64,000 bases of DNA from Vibrio sp. S9_S30 (lineage in GTDB: Bacteria > Pseudomonadota > Gammaproteobacteria > Enterobacterales > Vibrionaceae), in the NCBI RefSeq assembly GCF_014694455.1, contig NZ_JAAUWT010000006.1, positions 1-64,000 on the forward strand, read 5' to 3'. Within the stretch, counting starts at the first letter, position 1; each line of letters begins with the position of its first letter. The notes under the pieces were generated by a model that had not been told where the DNA came from, did no database searches, and was given only the letters and a program-made list of their open reading frames with translations. The translations under genes were made by a program, and so were the position numbers. Positions 9,030-17,851 of this stretch are shown here, piece after piece.

Positions 9030-9869
9030 TCATTTTGAGTTTTCGGATTTACACTTTGAATGGTGTACCCAGCCCTCTGGTTCATCGCACCAGATGATTC
9101 CATGTTTCTTTCGTTCTTCTTCAGGAGATAGAGCAGGGAACTTGACCCCTTGCTTTGAAAAGTACTCTTTAATCTCTAATAACTTTGCGTAGTTTTTGTC
9201 GTTTGAAGATAGGTCCTGCATGACGTACTGGAGTGTATACGCAGTACTTAGACCATTGTCCTTCATGGTTGTGGCATCTGCGCTGTTTATCAGCAGTAAA
9301 AGCGCTTCATCTAAGCGATTAACCGATATAAATTCATCCAATGCGGTACCACCAACGGAGTCACGAATATTGATGTTAGCTCCATTCTTAATAAGAATAT
9401 TCAGTGCTTCAGATTCTTCGAGTTTTGGTGTTAAGAAAATAATAGGTGTGTCAGTTTGAGTGATATCTGGGCTCATGCCAGATTCCAAAAGTGCTGTCAG
9501 CGATTCGGTTGATGTTCTCCAGAGGGCGATATACGCAATATTTCCTTGATTTGGGATCTCTACACTAGGATCAGCTCCCAAGGACATCAATGCTTTAATC
9601 GCTGGGGCATTATTGTCGTATACTGAAAATGCCAGCAGTGTAAGATCCCCTTTCCCGAGTTTATCTATGTTTTCGAGTCTTTTTCCTAAGAGTAAAACTT
9701 TTTCTATGTCGCCGTTTTTTATTGCCCTTGCGACATCTAACATCTCGCCTGAAAAAAAAGTTGCGGGGTTTGGTTTACTGAGAGACACAGTGAATGCTCC
9801 TTCGTTGCTATGTGATGGCGTTACTAATATCGCTAGTAGCAAAGTGATAGTTTGTATAATACTTTTCAT
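9030..9869 (-). CDS. Exported ankyrin-repeat protein, candidate lipase immunity
   Basis: 279 residues with an N-terminal signal peptide (hydrophobic IIQTITLLLAILVTPSHS). Ankyrin-type repeats follow: ALMSLGADPSVEIPNQGN, SLTALLESGMSPDITQTDTP and ILIKNGANINIRDSVGGTALDEFI. The start codon overlaps the stop of the PAAR-lipase gene by 4 bp. T6SS phospholipase effectors act on membranes from the periplasm and are commonly paired with exported or lipoprotein immunity proteins, some of them ankyrin-like. This makes it the leading immunity candidate. The end contains two cysteines (IIWCDEP, HSKCKSE) that could form a disulfide. Composition is more A+T-rich than vgrG. Confidence 0.72.
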   Translation of the reverse strand: MKSIIQTITLLLAILVTPSHSNEGAFTVSLSKPNPATFFSGEMLDVARAIKNGDIEKVLLLGKRLENIDKLGKGDLTLLAFSVYDNNAPAIKALMSLGADPSVEIPNQGNIAYIALWRTSTESLTALLESGMSPDITQTDTPIIFLTPKLEESEALNILIKNGANINIRDSVGGTALDEFISVNRLDEALLLLINSADATTMKDNGLSTAYTLQYVMQDLSSNDKNYAKLLEIKEYFSKQGVKFPALSPEEERKKHGIIWCDEPEGWVHHSKCKSENSK

Positions 9870-11353
9870 AATCTATTGCTTTTCGACAGCTCAAAGAGAT
9901 CGTTTACTTTACGCTCTTCAAGTGCATCACGTAAGTGGTCAATACCATGTAGTTCCAATCTGTCCTTCAAGCTAGGATTAGAGCTAATCGATTGCGATAG
10001 CGAACTTGGTTTTTCCAAGTCTGTATCCAAATCTGCGTTTCTTACGGCATCCGGGAAAAAACGTTTTGTCAAGAACATATCTTCTTGCACATAGGTTAAT
10101 ATTTCGTCGTTGAGTCTGTATCCTATAATGGCTGTATCTGTCCCTTGTTTAGATGAGTCGATACCATATTTTGGCAAGGTTTTCTTATGAAGCCCGGCAG
10201 AGTTGAAAGTGATCGCAGGCATTTTTGCACTTTTTGAAGCTGCTGATGCTAAACCTCCGCCTAATGAATGACCAGAAAACTCAACAGAGTCTCCATTCTT
10301 GGACAATATTTGACCTATCTTTACCGCTTTTTCGTGGTAGGAAGAACCTTTCCCTATCCCTTGAGGTACATTGGCTTTTAACCAATCAGTTTTTCCTTCA
10401 GTGCCACGAAAAACTACGGTAGGTTTTGCGTCTGGTCCAAACACATCTTTATCGGGCATGTATACTTGTGCTCTGTAATTAGAGTCGGGATCAACCAGTA
10501 ACTCTTCACGAATCCCAAGTCTTTTTAAATCAGAAGGTGAAGCTTCTGACCATCCAGAATCATCTGTCATATCTCTTTTTAGCTTGAGCTGTCGGGCATT
10601 AAGTTCACTGTCTTTCTTGTCAAGTGTGTAGATATGGGACGAAAGCATGGCCTTTTCAGCAGCATCCATATCCATAGCAAAGCGGTCTGCCTGATCTGGA
10701 TGGGCGGATTTGCCTCGTGCTGTCAGCTCTTCACGCGCTTTTCTTCGCTCCGCTTTTGTGGTGTTGGTTTCAAGTACCTCAAGCATCGCTTGTTTGTCTG
10801 CGCCATTCTCGACCGCAGTAATAATGGACTGAGCCAAGGAGCTCAATTCTTGCATTTCTAATGCTTTGTTGAGCAAGGCAATATCGGCTTGCACTGCCAT
10901 TTTCTGCAAAGCAGATTTGTAGAATTCCGGCGTGAAGATGGAGCTCCCCCAGCCAGTGCCCAGCGGCTCTGCCAATGGCGTAATCTTTAAAAACGGCGAC
11001 TTGCTGGCAGCCGCGCCTTCTGCGCATTTATGGGCAGGTGAGGAGTAGGGGGTGTCCCCAATAAACACATTGCCAGAGCCTGCGGCAACGGAACCGCCAC
11101 ATCCAATTGCATCGCCGACTCGAGAGGCCGGCTTGCCATTGATCGAAACGGTAGACGAGCCTGCCGAAATGCTTCGGCCATGGATGCCATGCGGCATATT
11201 AGGGCATGGGCAAGCGTGCAGCAAAACCGTATCGCCTTGCCTTGCTGCGGGCTTACCATTAATAAACACGTCGCTACTGCCTGCAACGATGGGGGTGGCG
11301 GGGAAACACCCGTGCCCTGCACAGCTGTCTCCAAGTCGAGCGGCGGCTGGCAT
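9866..11353 (-). CDS. PAAR-domain lipase, T6SS effector
   Basis: 495 residues. Residues 1-100 form a PAAR domain (repeated INGKPA.R.GD motifs, CPCPNMPHGI) that would cap the VgrG spike. Residues ~140-300 are helical linker. Residues ~300-480 are a class 3 lipase fold: TVVFRGTEG (oxyanion region) and the nucleophile elbow GHSLGGG at 361-367, with Ser363 as catalytic serine; a late HGIDHL offers the histidine. It resembles T6SS phospholipase (Tle-type) effectors fused to PAAR. The start overlaps the vgrG stop by one base. The 5' PAAR portion is G+C-rich like vgrG while the lipase part is richer in A+T, which suggests a grafted toxin domain. Exact lipid specificity is unknown. Confidence 0.88.
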   Translation of the reverse strand: MPAAARLGDSCAGHGCFPATPIVAGSSDVFINGKPAARQGDTVLLHACPCPNMPHGIHGRSISAGSSTVSINGKPASRVGDAIGCGGSVAAGSGNVFIGDTPYSSPAHKCAEGAAASKSPFLKITPLAEPLGTGWGSSIFTPEFYKSALQKMAVQADIALLNKALEMQELSSLAQSIITAVENGADKQAMLEVLETNTTKAERRKAREELTARGKSAHPDQADRFAMDMDAAEKAMLSSHIYTLDKKDSELNARQLKLKRDMTDDSGWSEASPSDLKRLGIREELLVDPDSNYRAQVYMPDKDVFGPDAKPTVVFRGTEGKTDWLKANVPQGIGKGSSYHEKAVKIGQILSKNGDSVEFSGHSLGGGLASAASKSAKMPAITFNSAGLHKKTLPKYGIDSSKQGTDTAIIGYRLNDEILTYVQEDMFLTKRFFPDAVRNADLDTDLEKPSSLSQSISSNPSLKDRLELHGIDHLRDALEERKVNDLFELSKSNRL

Positions 11354-13401
11354 TAGGTTCTCCTGTCCGGATCATCCGGCTCTTGCGGTTTCGCAGGCGG
11401 TTGTGGCTCCACGGCTTTGGGCGCGGTGCCGCTGCCTGGCGAGCCGCCTTCATTAATCTTCACCACGTTGCCTGAAATGGTGATGCCGCCGCCATCGATT
11501 TTGACAAAGCCACCGGGGCCTTTGATGGTCAGTTCTTGCTTGGCTTCCAGCACGATATTGGTGGCGTTCAGATAACTTTCGTTGTTCACTGCGATACGTT
11601 GGTTGGCGCCGATCTCTTTTTCTTCCGATGCCGACATCGACGTGACGCTGCCCCCTTCAATTTTGGTGACCATACCGCCAGAAATAAAACGGTTCACCGC
11701 GCCAATAACCCGCTGAACGAGGTTACGACCCACTTTGTAGTGGTGATCCTGGCCAAACTCTTCGGTGACATTTTTACCCACCAAACGGTGCGTATTTTCC
11801 GTTACCATTTGGAAAAAGTGTTGCCCAATTTTTTGGTGGAAATCGCGGCCAATCGATTCGCGGCTGATGTTATTGATCACCACATCTTTGTCTTTTTGAG
11901 CATGCACATAAATTTGTTCACGAGAGGCTTCATCTTCAAATCGCAATTCATTGAAGCCTTCACCCAAGTGTGTTTGGGTTTTGAGTACCGTTCGCGTTTT
12001 ATGGCTGGGCAAAATGTAAGGCGTCACATTGGTGGCATGGTAAGTACGGCCAGTGATGATGGGTTGGTCAGGGTCGCCATTTAAGAAAGAAACAATCACT
12101 TCATGCCCAATCCGTGGAATGGCAATCATGCCATATTGACCGCCCGCCCAGCCTTGAGACACCCGCACCCAGCACGAGCTGTGTTCGTCTTGTGACGATT
12201 CTCGGTCCCAAGGGAAATGCACTTTTACGCGGCCGTGTTCGTCGCAGAAAATTTCTTCTCCCGCAGGGCCCACAACCATGGCGATCATCGGCCCATCAAC
12301 TTGAGGCTTAGGCAGAGGTCTTGCTCGCCATTGCGTTTGCGCAGGGATGACAGTGAATTGGTTGCTGTAGGTGGTAGCGCCGCTGCCGCCTTCCTCCTCA
12401 AGCGCCTGAGGCTGAGTGCCTGAGTGAACAGCGTGCACGACAATCCAAGCACGATTGCATTTTGGATCTAGGTGATCGGTGAGCGTAAATTTCACCCCAG
12501 CTTGTAAGCCAGCGTGGTTACTTTGCCCATAGGCAACATGAGATTCACGGCGAAGGTATTCCAAGCGATATTGACTGAACGCGTGACCACTTTCATCATC
12601 TTTATAGCGAGCAGGGGCATCGTAATGCTCATACCCATCGCGCTGATATGCCATGTCCTTGCCAAGTTGTTCTTGTTTGAAGGAATAGGTGGGCTTCTTA
12701 AAACTGTATTCCTGAAAGGTAACGTTCGTAATGTCTGAACGAACCCTTTCATTTAAACCAAAGACATAGGGCGTATCTATCTGGCCACCCGCCAGTGCAT
12801 TGTAAGTAACAGAAAACGGGAGGGCATCATAGGTTTGGCTGTCGTCACTGAAGATAATGGTGTGCTTGCCTACTTCATGAGTAAAGCGATACACCAAACC
12901 TTCTTCTGCCGCCAAACGGTGCAGAAAGTCTAGGTCGGTTTCGCGGTACTGAACGCAAAACTCCCTAGGCTGACAGGATCGTTTTAGGGAAAAGGCATAG
13001 TCGTTGATGCCCATTTCCTGAAACAACACCGACAAAATATCGGGTACGCTTTGGTTTTGAAAAATTCGGCTATTCTGGCGCAGCGACAAACGCTCGATGG
13101 CCGGCACCAAAGTAAGAGAATAAAACGTGTGTTGACGACCCGTATCCCCCTTAAAAAAAGCGCGAACGATGCCATGGACAACTTGCGTCACTTCCCCATT
13201 TTGAATAATGCTCAACCAAGCGTTTTTGTCGACGATTTGATCGGGAGAAATATTGGTTTGGCGACTTGCCAGCTCAATCTGATATCGAAATCCACGGCAT
13301 TGATTGTAATCAGACAGCGATTCTTGCCCTTCATACTCGCGAACAATCAGGGTCTCAGGAGCCAACCCATCAACATCTAGGGTGAAATTTAAGGTGCTCA
13401 T
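11353..13401 (-). CDS. vgrG: VgrG spike protein
   Basis: 682 residues. The gp27-like part includes RETDLDFLHRLAAEEGLVY, and the gp5 OB-fold region reads DEHGRVKVHFPWDRES, followed by CWVRVSQGWAG and GQYGMIAIPRIGHEVIVSF. A repetitive beta-prism needle then runs to about residue 655. The last ~30 residues are a Pro-rich tail with no extra enzymatic domain, so this is a structural VgrG. It forms the trimeric tip of the T6SS tube; the PAAR-lipase encoded next would sit on its point. Ribosome site GGAAGGA precedes the ATG. 177 bp separate it from hcp, with a terminator-like hairpin between them. Confidence 0.95.
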   Translation of the reverse strand: MSTLNFTLDVDGLAPETLIVREYEGQESLSDYNQCRGFRYQIELASRQTNISPDQIVDKNAWLSIIQNGEVTQVVHGIVRAFFKGDTGRQHTFYSLTLVPAIERLSLRQNSRIFQNQSVPDILSVLFQEMGINDYAFSLKRSCQPREFCVQYRETDLDFLHRLAAEEGLVYRFTHEVGKHTIIFSDDSQTYDALPFSVTYNALAGGQIDTPYVFGLNERVRSDITNVTFQEYSFKKPTYSFKQEQLGKDMAYQRDGYEHYDAPARYKDDESGHAFSQYRLEYLRRESHVAYGQSNHAGLQAGVKFTLTDHLDPKCNRAWIVVHAVHSGTQPQALEEEGGSGATTYSNQFTVIPAQTQWRARPLPKPQVDGPMIAMVVGPAGEEIFCDEHGRVKVHFPWDRESSQDEHSSCWVRVSQGWAGGQYGMIAIPRIGHEVIVSFLNGDPDQPIITGRTYHATNVTPYILPSHKTRTVLKTQTHLGEGFNELRFEDEASREQIYVHAQKDKDVVINNISRESIGRDFHQKIGQHFFQMVTENTHRLVGKNVTEEFGQDHHYKVGRNLVQRVIGAVNRFISGGMVTKIEGGSVTSMSASEEKEIGANQRIAVNNESYLNATNIVLEAKQELTIKGPGGFVKIDGGGITISGNVVKINEGGSPGSGTAPKAVEPQPPAKPQEPDDPDRRT

Positions 13402-13459
13402 GCATTCCTTCCGTTTTGCAATCTAGACCACGCCAACGCGTTGATTTAGTAATGAAAAT

Positions 13460-13484
13460 GCAAAGCCACCCCATGTGGCTTTGC
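13460..13484 (-). terminator. Terminator-like hairpin between hcp and vgrG
   Basis: A 10-bp perfect stem (GCAAAGCCAC / GTGGCTTTGC) with a 5-nt loop. On the minus strand it is followed by ATTTTCATT. It lies between the hcp stop and the vgrG start, so it probably ends part of the hcp transcripts and keeps Hcp more abundant than VgrG. An outer 9-bp inverted pair (gatgaccag / ctggtcatc, about 13494-13566) could form a second structure. Confidence 0.6.
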
Positions 13485-13578
13485 TGCATCGTTGATGACC
13501 AGTATCTTGGGGAGCCTGCCAGTACAAGCGAGAGCATGCACTGACAAAGCGTGATGCTGGTCATCTATTCGATGACGC

Positions 13579-14097
13579 TTATGCCTCGACAGGTTTACGC
13601 CAGTCGTCCGTACCCGATGTACCTGCGTTTATGTGGTCCCAGTTGATCTTACGGTAAGACAGAGACACGGTAACGTTCTGAGTAAAATCAGAATTGGCTG
13701 GATCTTGGCAGTGTGGCATCTCGCAGTGGATATCTACGATAGAAGCGCTTTCAAGAGAGGTGGTGAAGAAGTTCTCTTGTTTACCTTCAATAGATGTGCG
13801 ATACCACTTCAGCTCAACCGACTTCATTTTTTCGCCAGACGCCAATGCGTTGTACAACAACGGAACCGCTTTGTTCAGTGCCACTGTGAATTTGAACGGC
13901 TTATGCACACGCTGACCCGAAGGCTGCCCAGATTGAGGGTCAGTAGGGACGGTAACATTGTGGTCGAACTGTTGAACCAGCATTTGGTCTTCATGACCTT
14001 CAACAAACGCATCACCGATAGAATCGGTAGACAGTGCGCCAGCAGTAATAAGCCCCTGTGTTTCACCTTCAATGGAGATATAACATGGAGTTGGCAT
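13579..14097 (-). CDS. hcp: Hcp tube protein
   Basis: 172 residues, the normal length for Hcp1. The N-terminus MPTPCYISIEGETQG, the strand HKPFKFTVALNKAVP and the C-terminal VSLSYRKINWDH are family hallmarks. Hcp hexamers stack into the inner tube that the sheath expels, and they are also released into the medium. Ribosome site AGAGGA lies 6 nt before ATG. A sigma-54 promoter-like site lies about 170 bp upstream. It heads the leftward effector operon and is separated from vgrG by a terminator-like hairpin. Confidence 0.95.
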   Translation of the reverse strand: MPTPCYISIEGETQGLITAGALSTDSIGDAFVEGHEDQMLVQQFDHNVTVPTDPQSGQPSGQRVHKPFKFTVALNKAVPLLYNALASGEKMKSVELKWYRTSIEGKQENFFTTSLESASIVDIHCEMPHCQDPANSDFTQNVTVSLSYRKINWDHINAGTSGTDDWRKPVEA

Positions 14098-14264
14098 ATT
14101 TAATCCTCTTGTAGAGTTGAATGTTACGGGACCAGTCGCTTCCCTGCCTAAATTAAGCGGGTTGACCTAGATCAGCGGCTAAATCCTTATATAGCAACAA
14201 ATAAATAACAATAAATGATGAAGCGCTTATTGCGCGAATTAATGTCGATAGACAAGAGGTATAG

Positions 14265-14281
14265 AGCAAGCAATATGCCAA
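14265..14281 (-). promoter_or_regulatory. Sigma-54 (-24/-12) promoter upstream of hcp
   Basis: The minus-strand reading is TTGGCATATTGCTTGCT. It has GG and GC exactly 10 nt apart, a -24 box TTGGCA and a -12 box TTGCT, close to the RpoN consensus YTGGCACGrNNNTTGCW. It would start a transcript about 155 nt before hcp. The window also encodes the sigma-54 activator VasH, and in V. cholerae hcp is under RpoN and VasH control, which makes the site credible. Confidence 0.7.
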
Positions 14282-15135
14282 TTAATAATTATATTTAAAA
14301 ACAGATAATTAAGTCGATTGAATTATCTTATTAGGCAATAGATTGCTATTTTCCGGGCAATTTATTGCTCGCATAGCGAATTAATGCCTGGATCATAGTC
14401 ACAATAATATATATTTCATTGCTATTAATGGATATTTTTATTTTGTGATGTTAATACAAGAATTAATAGACGTATCCATTTCTTTGTTTACGCGAATGTC
14501 TCATTTTTGATTTCATACACGCCCATAAAAATATAGTCCTTTTACCTAGATTAATGATGGATGAAAAGTGTGCATTTCATCATTGAAAATTAATACCGCC
14601 GACAGTGCATGAGAATAAAAATATTGAGTGTTTCATATTAAACTAAGGCGAATTGATGTGGTGGTTAGTTGCTGATATTAAATGAAATTTACTGGCATTT
14701 ATTGCAGTGACATTCAGCGATTAGGTTTGATGATTAATGATTATATTTTAACCACTTAGGGTGATCGGTGTCTTTTAAATGAGAAATTTGTCATCTTGTT
14801 TTTGTGATGATAGTAACAGTTTTACTTTATCCTGATATAGTAGGTTAAATAAGTAAATTGAAGATTAATCACAGAGAATTAAAAAGTACTAAAAAGTACT
14901 GATTGATATTAAAAATATAAAAAGCATTCTTGAAAATGAGATTTCAATTACATTTTTCACTTTGGCTAGTGAATTTCTAGACTAACAATTTAAAAATTGA
15001 TTCTATTAGGCTTTTAATGGTGTATACAGATATACCGTACATAATTATGTATGTGTTCTATCTTTCCTTTCTTATACGTCATCCCGTCAATCTTGACTCT
15101 CCTAATTAGAACATCACAAAGAAGAATTTAATGAT

Positions 15136-15160
15136 TTTTGCTCTGATTGTCAGAGCAAAA
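15136..15160. promoter_or_regulatory. Perfect 11-bp inverted repeat upstream of tssB
   Basis: TTTTGCTCTGA, 3-nt centre, TCAGAGCAAAA. It lies 216 bp before the tssB start. It is not followed by a T-run on either strand, so it is more likely an operator or an RNA hairpin in the leader than a terminator. Confidence 0.45.
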
Positions 15161-15375
15161 TGGTGTTTGTTTATTGCTATTTTGCCTGTTTGTGAACTGA
15201 AGTACTTTGGAAATGAAAAAGCAGTGGTCAATTCCAATTTTTGAGCAAGAGCTGGTGTGCCATTTTTATGTGCAGCGTCAGGTTGGCTCAACAATGTGCT
15301 GGTTCGCAGATAAGCGTTTGCTCGTAATAAATTCAACATTAAACAGCAGTTGGGACAGACGAAGGAGACCGTAAT

Positions 15376-15897
15376 ATGTCCAAAGAAGGCAGTGTTGCCC
15401 CGAAAGAAAGAATCAATATCAAGTACATTCCTGCGACGGGCGACGCTCAGGCGGAAGTGGAATTGCCATTGAAGACATTGGTGATAGGTGACTTTAAAGG
15501 GCACAGTGAAGACACCCCTTTAGAGGAACGTAAACCCGTCAGCATCAACAAAAACAATTTCGAATCCGTTATGAAAGAGAGCAAGTTAACGCTTTCTACC
15601 TCGGTTTCAAGCAAGTTGGTGGATGAAGACGACGCAGATTTACCCGTCGAATTATCATTTGAGTCTCTTGCCGATTTCTCGCCAGACTCCATCGTTAAGC
15701 AAGTTCCTGAGCTAAACAAACTGATCGAATTGCGTGAAGCACTGCTGGCTCTTAAAGGTCCGCTTGGTAACGTGCCTGCATTCCGTTCTCGTTTACAAGA
15801 GCTTCTTGCTTCTGATGATTCACGAGAGAAGTTGTTGGCAGAACTTGATCTTGTGGCCGCTGATGAGAAAGAAACGTCTGATCAGGGAAATGAATAA
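15376..15897 (+). CDS. tssB: TssB (VipA) sheath small subunit
   Basis: 173 residues, the usual TssB length. Recognised by the N-terminal strand RINIKYIPATG...EVELPLKTLVIGDF, the block RKPVSINKNNFESVM, and the C-terminal LLALKGPLGNVPAFR. Together with TssC it builds the contractile sheath around the Hcp tube. AAGGAG lies 8 nt before ATG. It is the first gene of the rightward structural operon, with tssC following after 35 bp, and defines the operon's promoter region as the preceding AT-rich gap. Confidence 0.96.
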   Translation: MSKEGSVAPKERINIKYIPATGDAQAEVELPLKTLVIGDFKGHSEDTPLEERKPVSINKNNFESVMKESKLTLSTSVSSKLVDEDDADLPVELSFESLADFSPDSIVKQVPELNKLIELREALLALKGPLGNVPAFRSRLQELLASDDSREKLLAELDLVAADEKETSDQGNE

Positions 15898-15932
15898 CCA
15901 GCGTGAAAAACAGGAACGAAAGGATAATTCCG

Positions 15933-17411
15933 ATGACAACAAATGAAGTCGCTGTAGAAAGAACGATTGAGCAGCAGCAAGGCAATTTACTTGATGAAAT
16001 CATGGCGCAAACGCGCATTGCACCGAACGAAGAAGCCTACGACATTGCGAAAAAAGGCGTAGCAGCGTTTATCGAGAACCTCGTTGGTTCAAACCGCACA
16101 GAAGAACCAGTCAACAAAGCGCTGGTGGACCAAATGTTGGTTGAACTCGATAAAAAAATTGGCGCCCAAGTGGATGAAATTCTTCATGATGAGGCTTTCC
16201 AAAACCTAGAATCTTCATGGCGTGGTCTGAAATTAATGGTAGACCGCACCGATTTTAATGAAAACAACAAAATCGATTTACTGCACGTCACGAAAGCAGA
16301 GCTTCTGGAGGATTTTGAATTCGCACCTGAAGCCACGCAATCTGGCCTGTACAAGCACGTGTACTCTTCAGGTTATGGTCAGTTCGGTGGTGAGCCAACA
16401 GGCGTCATCATTGGTAACTATTCATTCACGCCATCCACACCCGACATGAAGCTACTTCAATATATGGGTTCGTTGGGTGCCATGGCGCACGCGCCGTTTG
16501 TTTCAAGTGTGGGACCGGAATTCTTCGGCATCGACTCGTTTGAAGAGTTACCAAACTTGAAAGATCTTAAGTCGACTTTTGAAGGACCTAAGTACACCAA
16601 ATGGCGTTCGCTTCGTGAATCGGAAGACGCTCGTTACCTCGGTCTTACAGCGCCACGTTTCTTACTTCGTGTGCCTTACGATCCAACAGAGAACCCGATT
16701 AAGTCTTTCTCTTACGAAGAAAATGTCAGCAACTCACATGAAAGCTACCTATGGGGTAACACGGCGTTTGCTTTTGCGACGCGCCTAACCGATAGCTTCG
16801 CGAAATACCGTTGGTGTCCGAACATCATTGGTCCGCAAAGCGGTGGTGCAGTTGAAGACTTGCCGGTTCACGTCTACGAATCCATGGGTGCTCTGCAATC
16901 TAAGATCCCAACCGAAGTTCTGGTCACAGACCGTAAAGAGTTCGAATTGGCGGAAGAAGGTTTTATCGCGCTAACGATGCGTAAAGGCAGTGACAACGCG
17001 GCATTCTTCTCCGCGAACTCTATCCAGAAGCCGAAGATCTTCCCGAACACCAAAGAAGGCAAAGAAGCCGAAACCAACTACAAGTTGGGGACTCAGCTGC
17101 CTTACATGATGATCATCAACCGCCTCGCGCACTACATCAAAGTGCTACAGCGCGAGCAAATTGGTGCTTGGAAAGAGCGCCAAGATCTAGAGCGTGAGCT
17201 GAATGGTTGGATCAAGCAATACGTTGCGGATCAGGAAAATCCACCAGCAGACGTGCGCAGCCGTCGCCCACTTCGTGCCGCCGCTATCGAAGTGCATGAT
17301 GTGGAAGGCGAACCAGGCTGGTATCAGGTGTCGCTGTCGGTTCGTCCTCACTTCAAGTACATGGGTGCGAACTTTGAGCTGTCTCTAGTAGGTCGTCTGG
17401 ATCAAGCCTAA
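15933..17411 (+). CDS. tssC: TssC (VipB) sheath large subunit
   Basis: 492 residues from the ATG at 15933, chosen because AAAGGA lies 8 nt upstream; an upstream in-frame GTG at 15903 has a weaker context. Typical TssC blocks are FQNLESSWRGLKLMVDRTDF, VIIGNYSFTP, the FLLRVPYDP block and YWLGNTAF-like LWGNTAFAFATRL. The C-terminal part (YKLGTQLPYMMIINRLAHY, then FKYMGANFELSLVGRL) is also characteristic. It forms the sheath with TssB and is recycled by ClpV. Overlaps tssE by one base. Confidence 0.96.
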   Translation: MTTNEVAVERTIEQQQGNLLDEIMAQTRIAPNEEAYDIAKKGVAAFIENLVGSNRTEEPVNKALVDQMLVELDKKIGAQVDEILHDEAFQNLESSWRGLKLMVDRTDFNENNKIDLLHVTKAELLEDFEFAPEATQSGLYKHVYSSGYGQFGGEPTGVIIGNYSFTPSTPDMKLLQYMGSLGAMAHAPFVSSVGPEFFGIDSFEELPNLKDLKSTFEGPKYTKWRSLRESEDARYLGLTAPRFLLRVPYDPTENPIKSFSYEENVSNSHESYLWGNTAFAFATRLTDSFAKYRWCPNIIGPQSGGAVEDLPVHVYESMGALQSKIPTEVLVTDRKEFELAEEGFIALTMRKGSDNAAFFSANSIQKPKIFPNTKEGKEAETNYKLGTQLPYMMIINRLAHYIKVLQREQIGAWKERQDLERELNGWIKQYVADQENPPADVRSRRPLRAAAIEVHDVEGEPGWYQVSLSVRPHFKYMGANFELSLVGRLDQA

Positions 17412-17851
17412 TGGGATACATCGCCCCAGAAGAAAGTGTTTATGGTGTCAGCCTCTTTGAGCGTTTAGAGGTTGACGCTAAACCCATGTCACTTTCGAAA
17501 GGACCCGATTCCGCTGAGGTGCTTCGTTCCATTAAACGGAATGTGTCTAACATTCTGAACACCAGAATCGGAGAGTCATTAAGCTCTCCGAATCTGGGCT
17601 TAGTGGATTTTAACGATGCCACCATGGCCATGCTGGACCTTTCCATTCGAGTAAAGCTGTCGATCAAACGCTGCTTAGAAGAATTTGAGCCAAGGCTGAA
17701 AGAAGTTGATGTTACCGTGATCCAAGACGAGGCAGAGCCGCTGAATTTGCGATTTAGCGTGGCAGCAACCATCGACACATCCGCCGTTCATGAAAGAGTA
17801 AAAATCAATTTACTCCTTGATAATAATAGAAAATACCGAGTAGTAAGCTAG
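17411..17851 (+). CDS. tssE: TssE baseplate protein (gp25-like)
   Basis: 146 residues with the gp25-like lysozyme-fold core found in phage baseplates: VLRSIKRNVSNILNTR, then GLVDFND and the late EAEPLNLRFSVAATI. TssE is a baseplate wedge subunit that helps start sheath assembly. ATG overlaps the tssC stop by one base and the stop overlaps the GTG of tssF by one base, so the three are translated as a coupled set. No N-terminal extension beyond ~25 residues. Confidence 0.93.
   Translation: MGYIAPEESVYGVSLFERLEVDAKPMSLSKGPDSAEVLRSIKRNVSNILNTRIGESLSSPNLGLVDFNDATMAMLDLSIRVKLSIKRCLEEFEPRLKEVDVTVIQDEAEPLNLRFSVAATIDTSAVHERVKINLLLDNNRKYRVVS

Larger units (their letters stand above)
14098..15375. other. 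AT-rich divergent control region, no gene supported
   Basis: 1.28 kb separates hcp (minus) from tssB (plus). It is strongly A+T-rich with many ATTAAT and TTAAT runs, a 10-bp doublet (aaaaagtact twice, 14881-14900) and the palindrome at 15136-15160. No open frame in it looks like a protein. Such a region is a natural target for H-NS-type silencing and for IHF bending in sigma-54 control, but no specific site can be assigned beyond the hcp promoter. Confidence 0.6.

Noticed and set aside
13370-13564. 64-codon minus-strand frame between vgrG and hcp
   Set aside because: Crosses the terminator-like hairpin and the vgrG start, with no ribosome site or domain.
15207-15223. Possible sigma-54 promoter before tssB (TTTGGAAATGAAAAAGCA region)
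   Set aside because: GG-N10-GC spacing is right but both boxes are poor (TTGGAA and AAGCA), far weaker than the hcp site.
15106-15504. 132-codon minus-strand frame overlapping the tssB start
   Set aside because: Overlaps tssB antisense, has no ribosome site, and its other half lies in the control region. The translation looks partly protein-like, so a repeat family cannot be fully excluded, but no gene is called.
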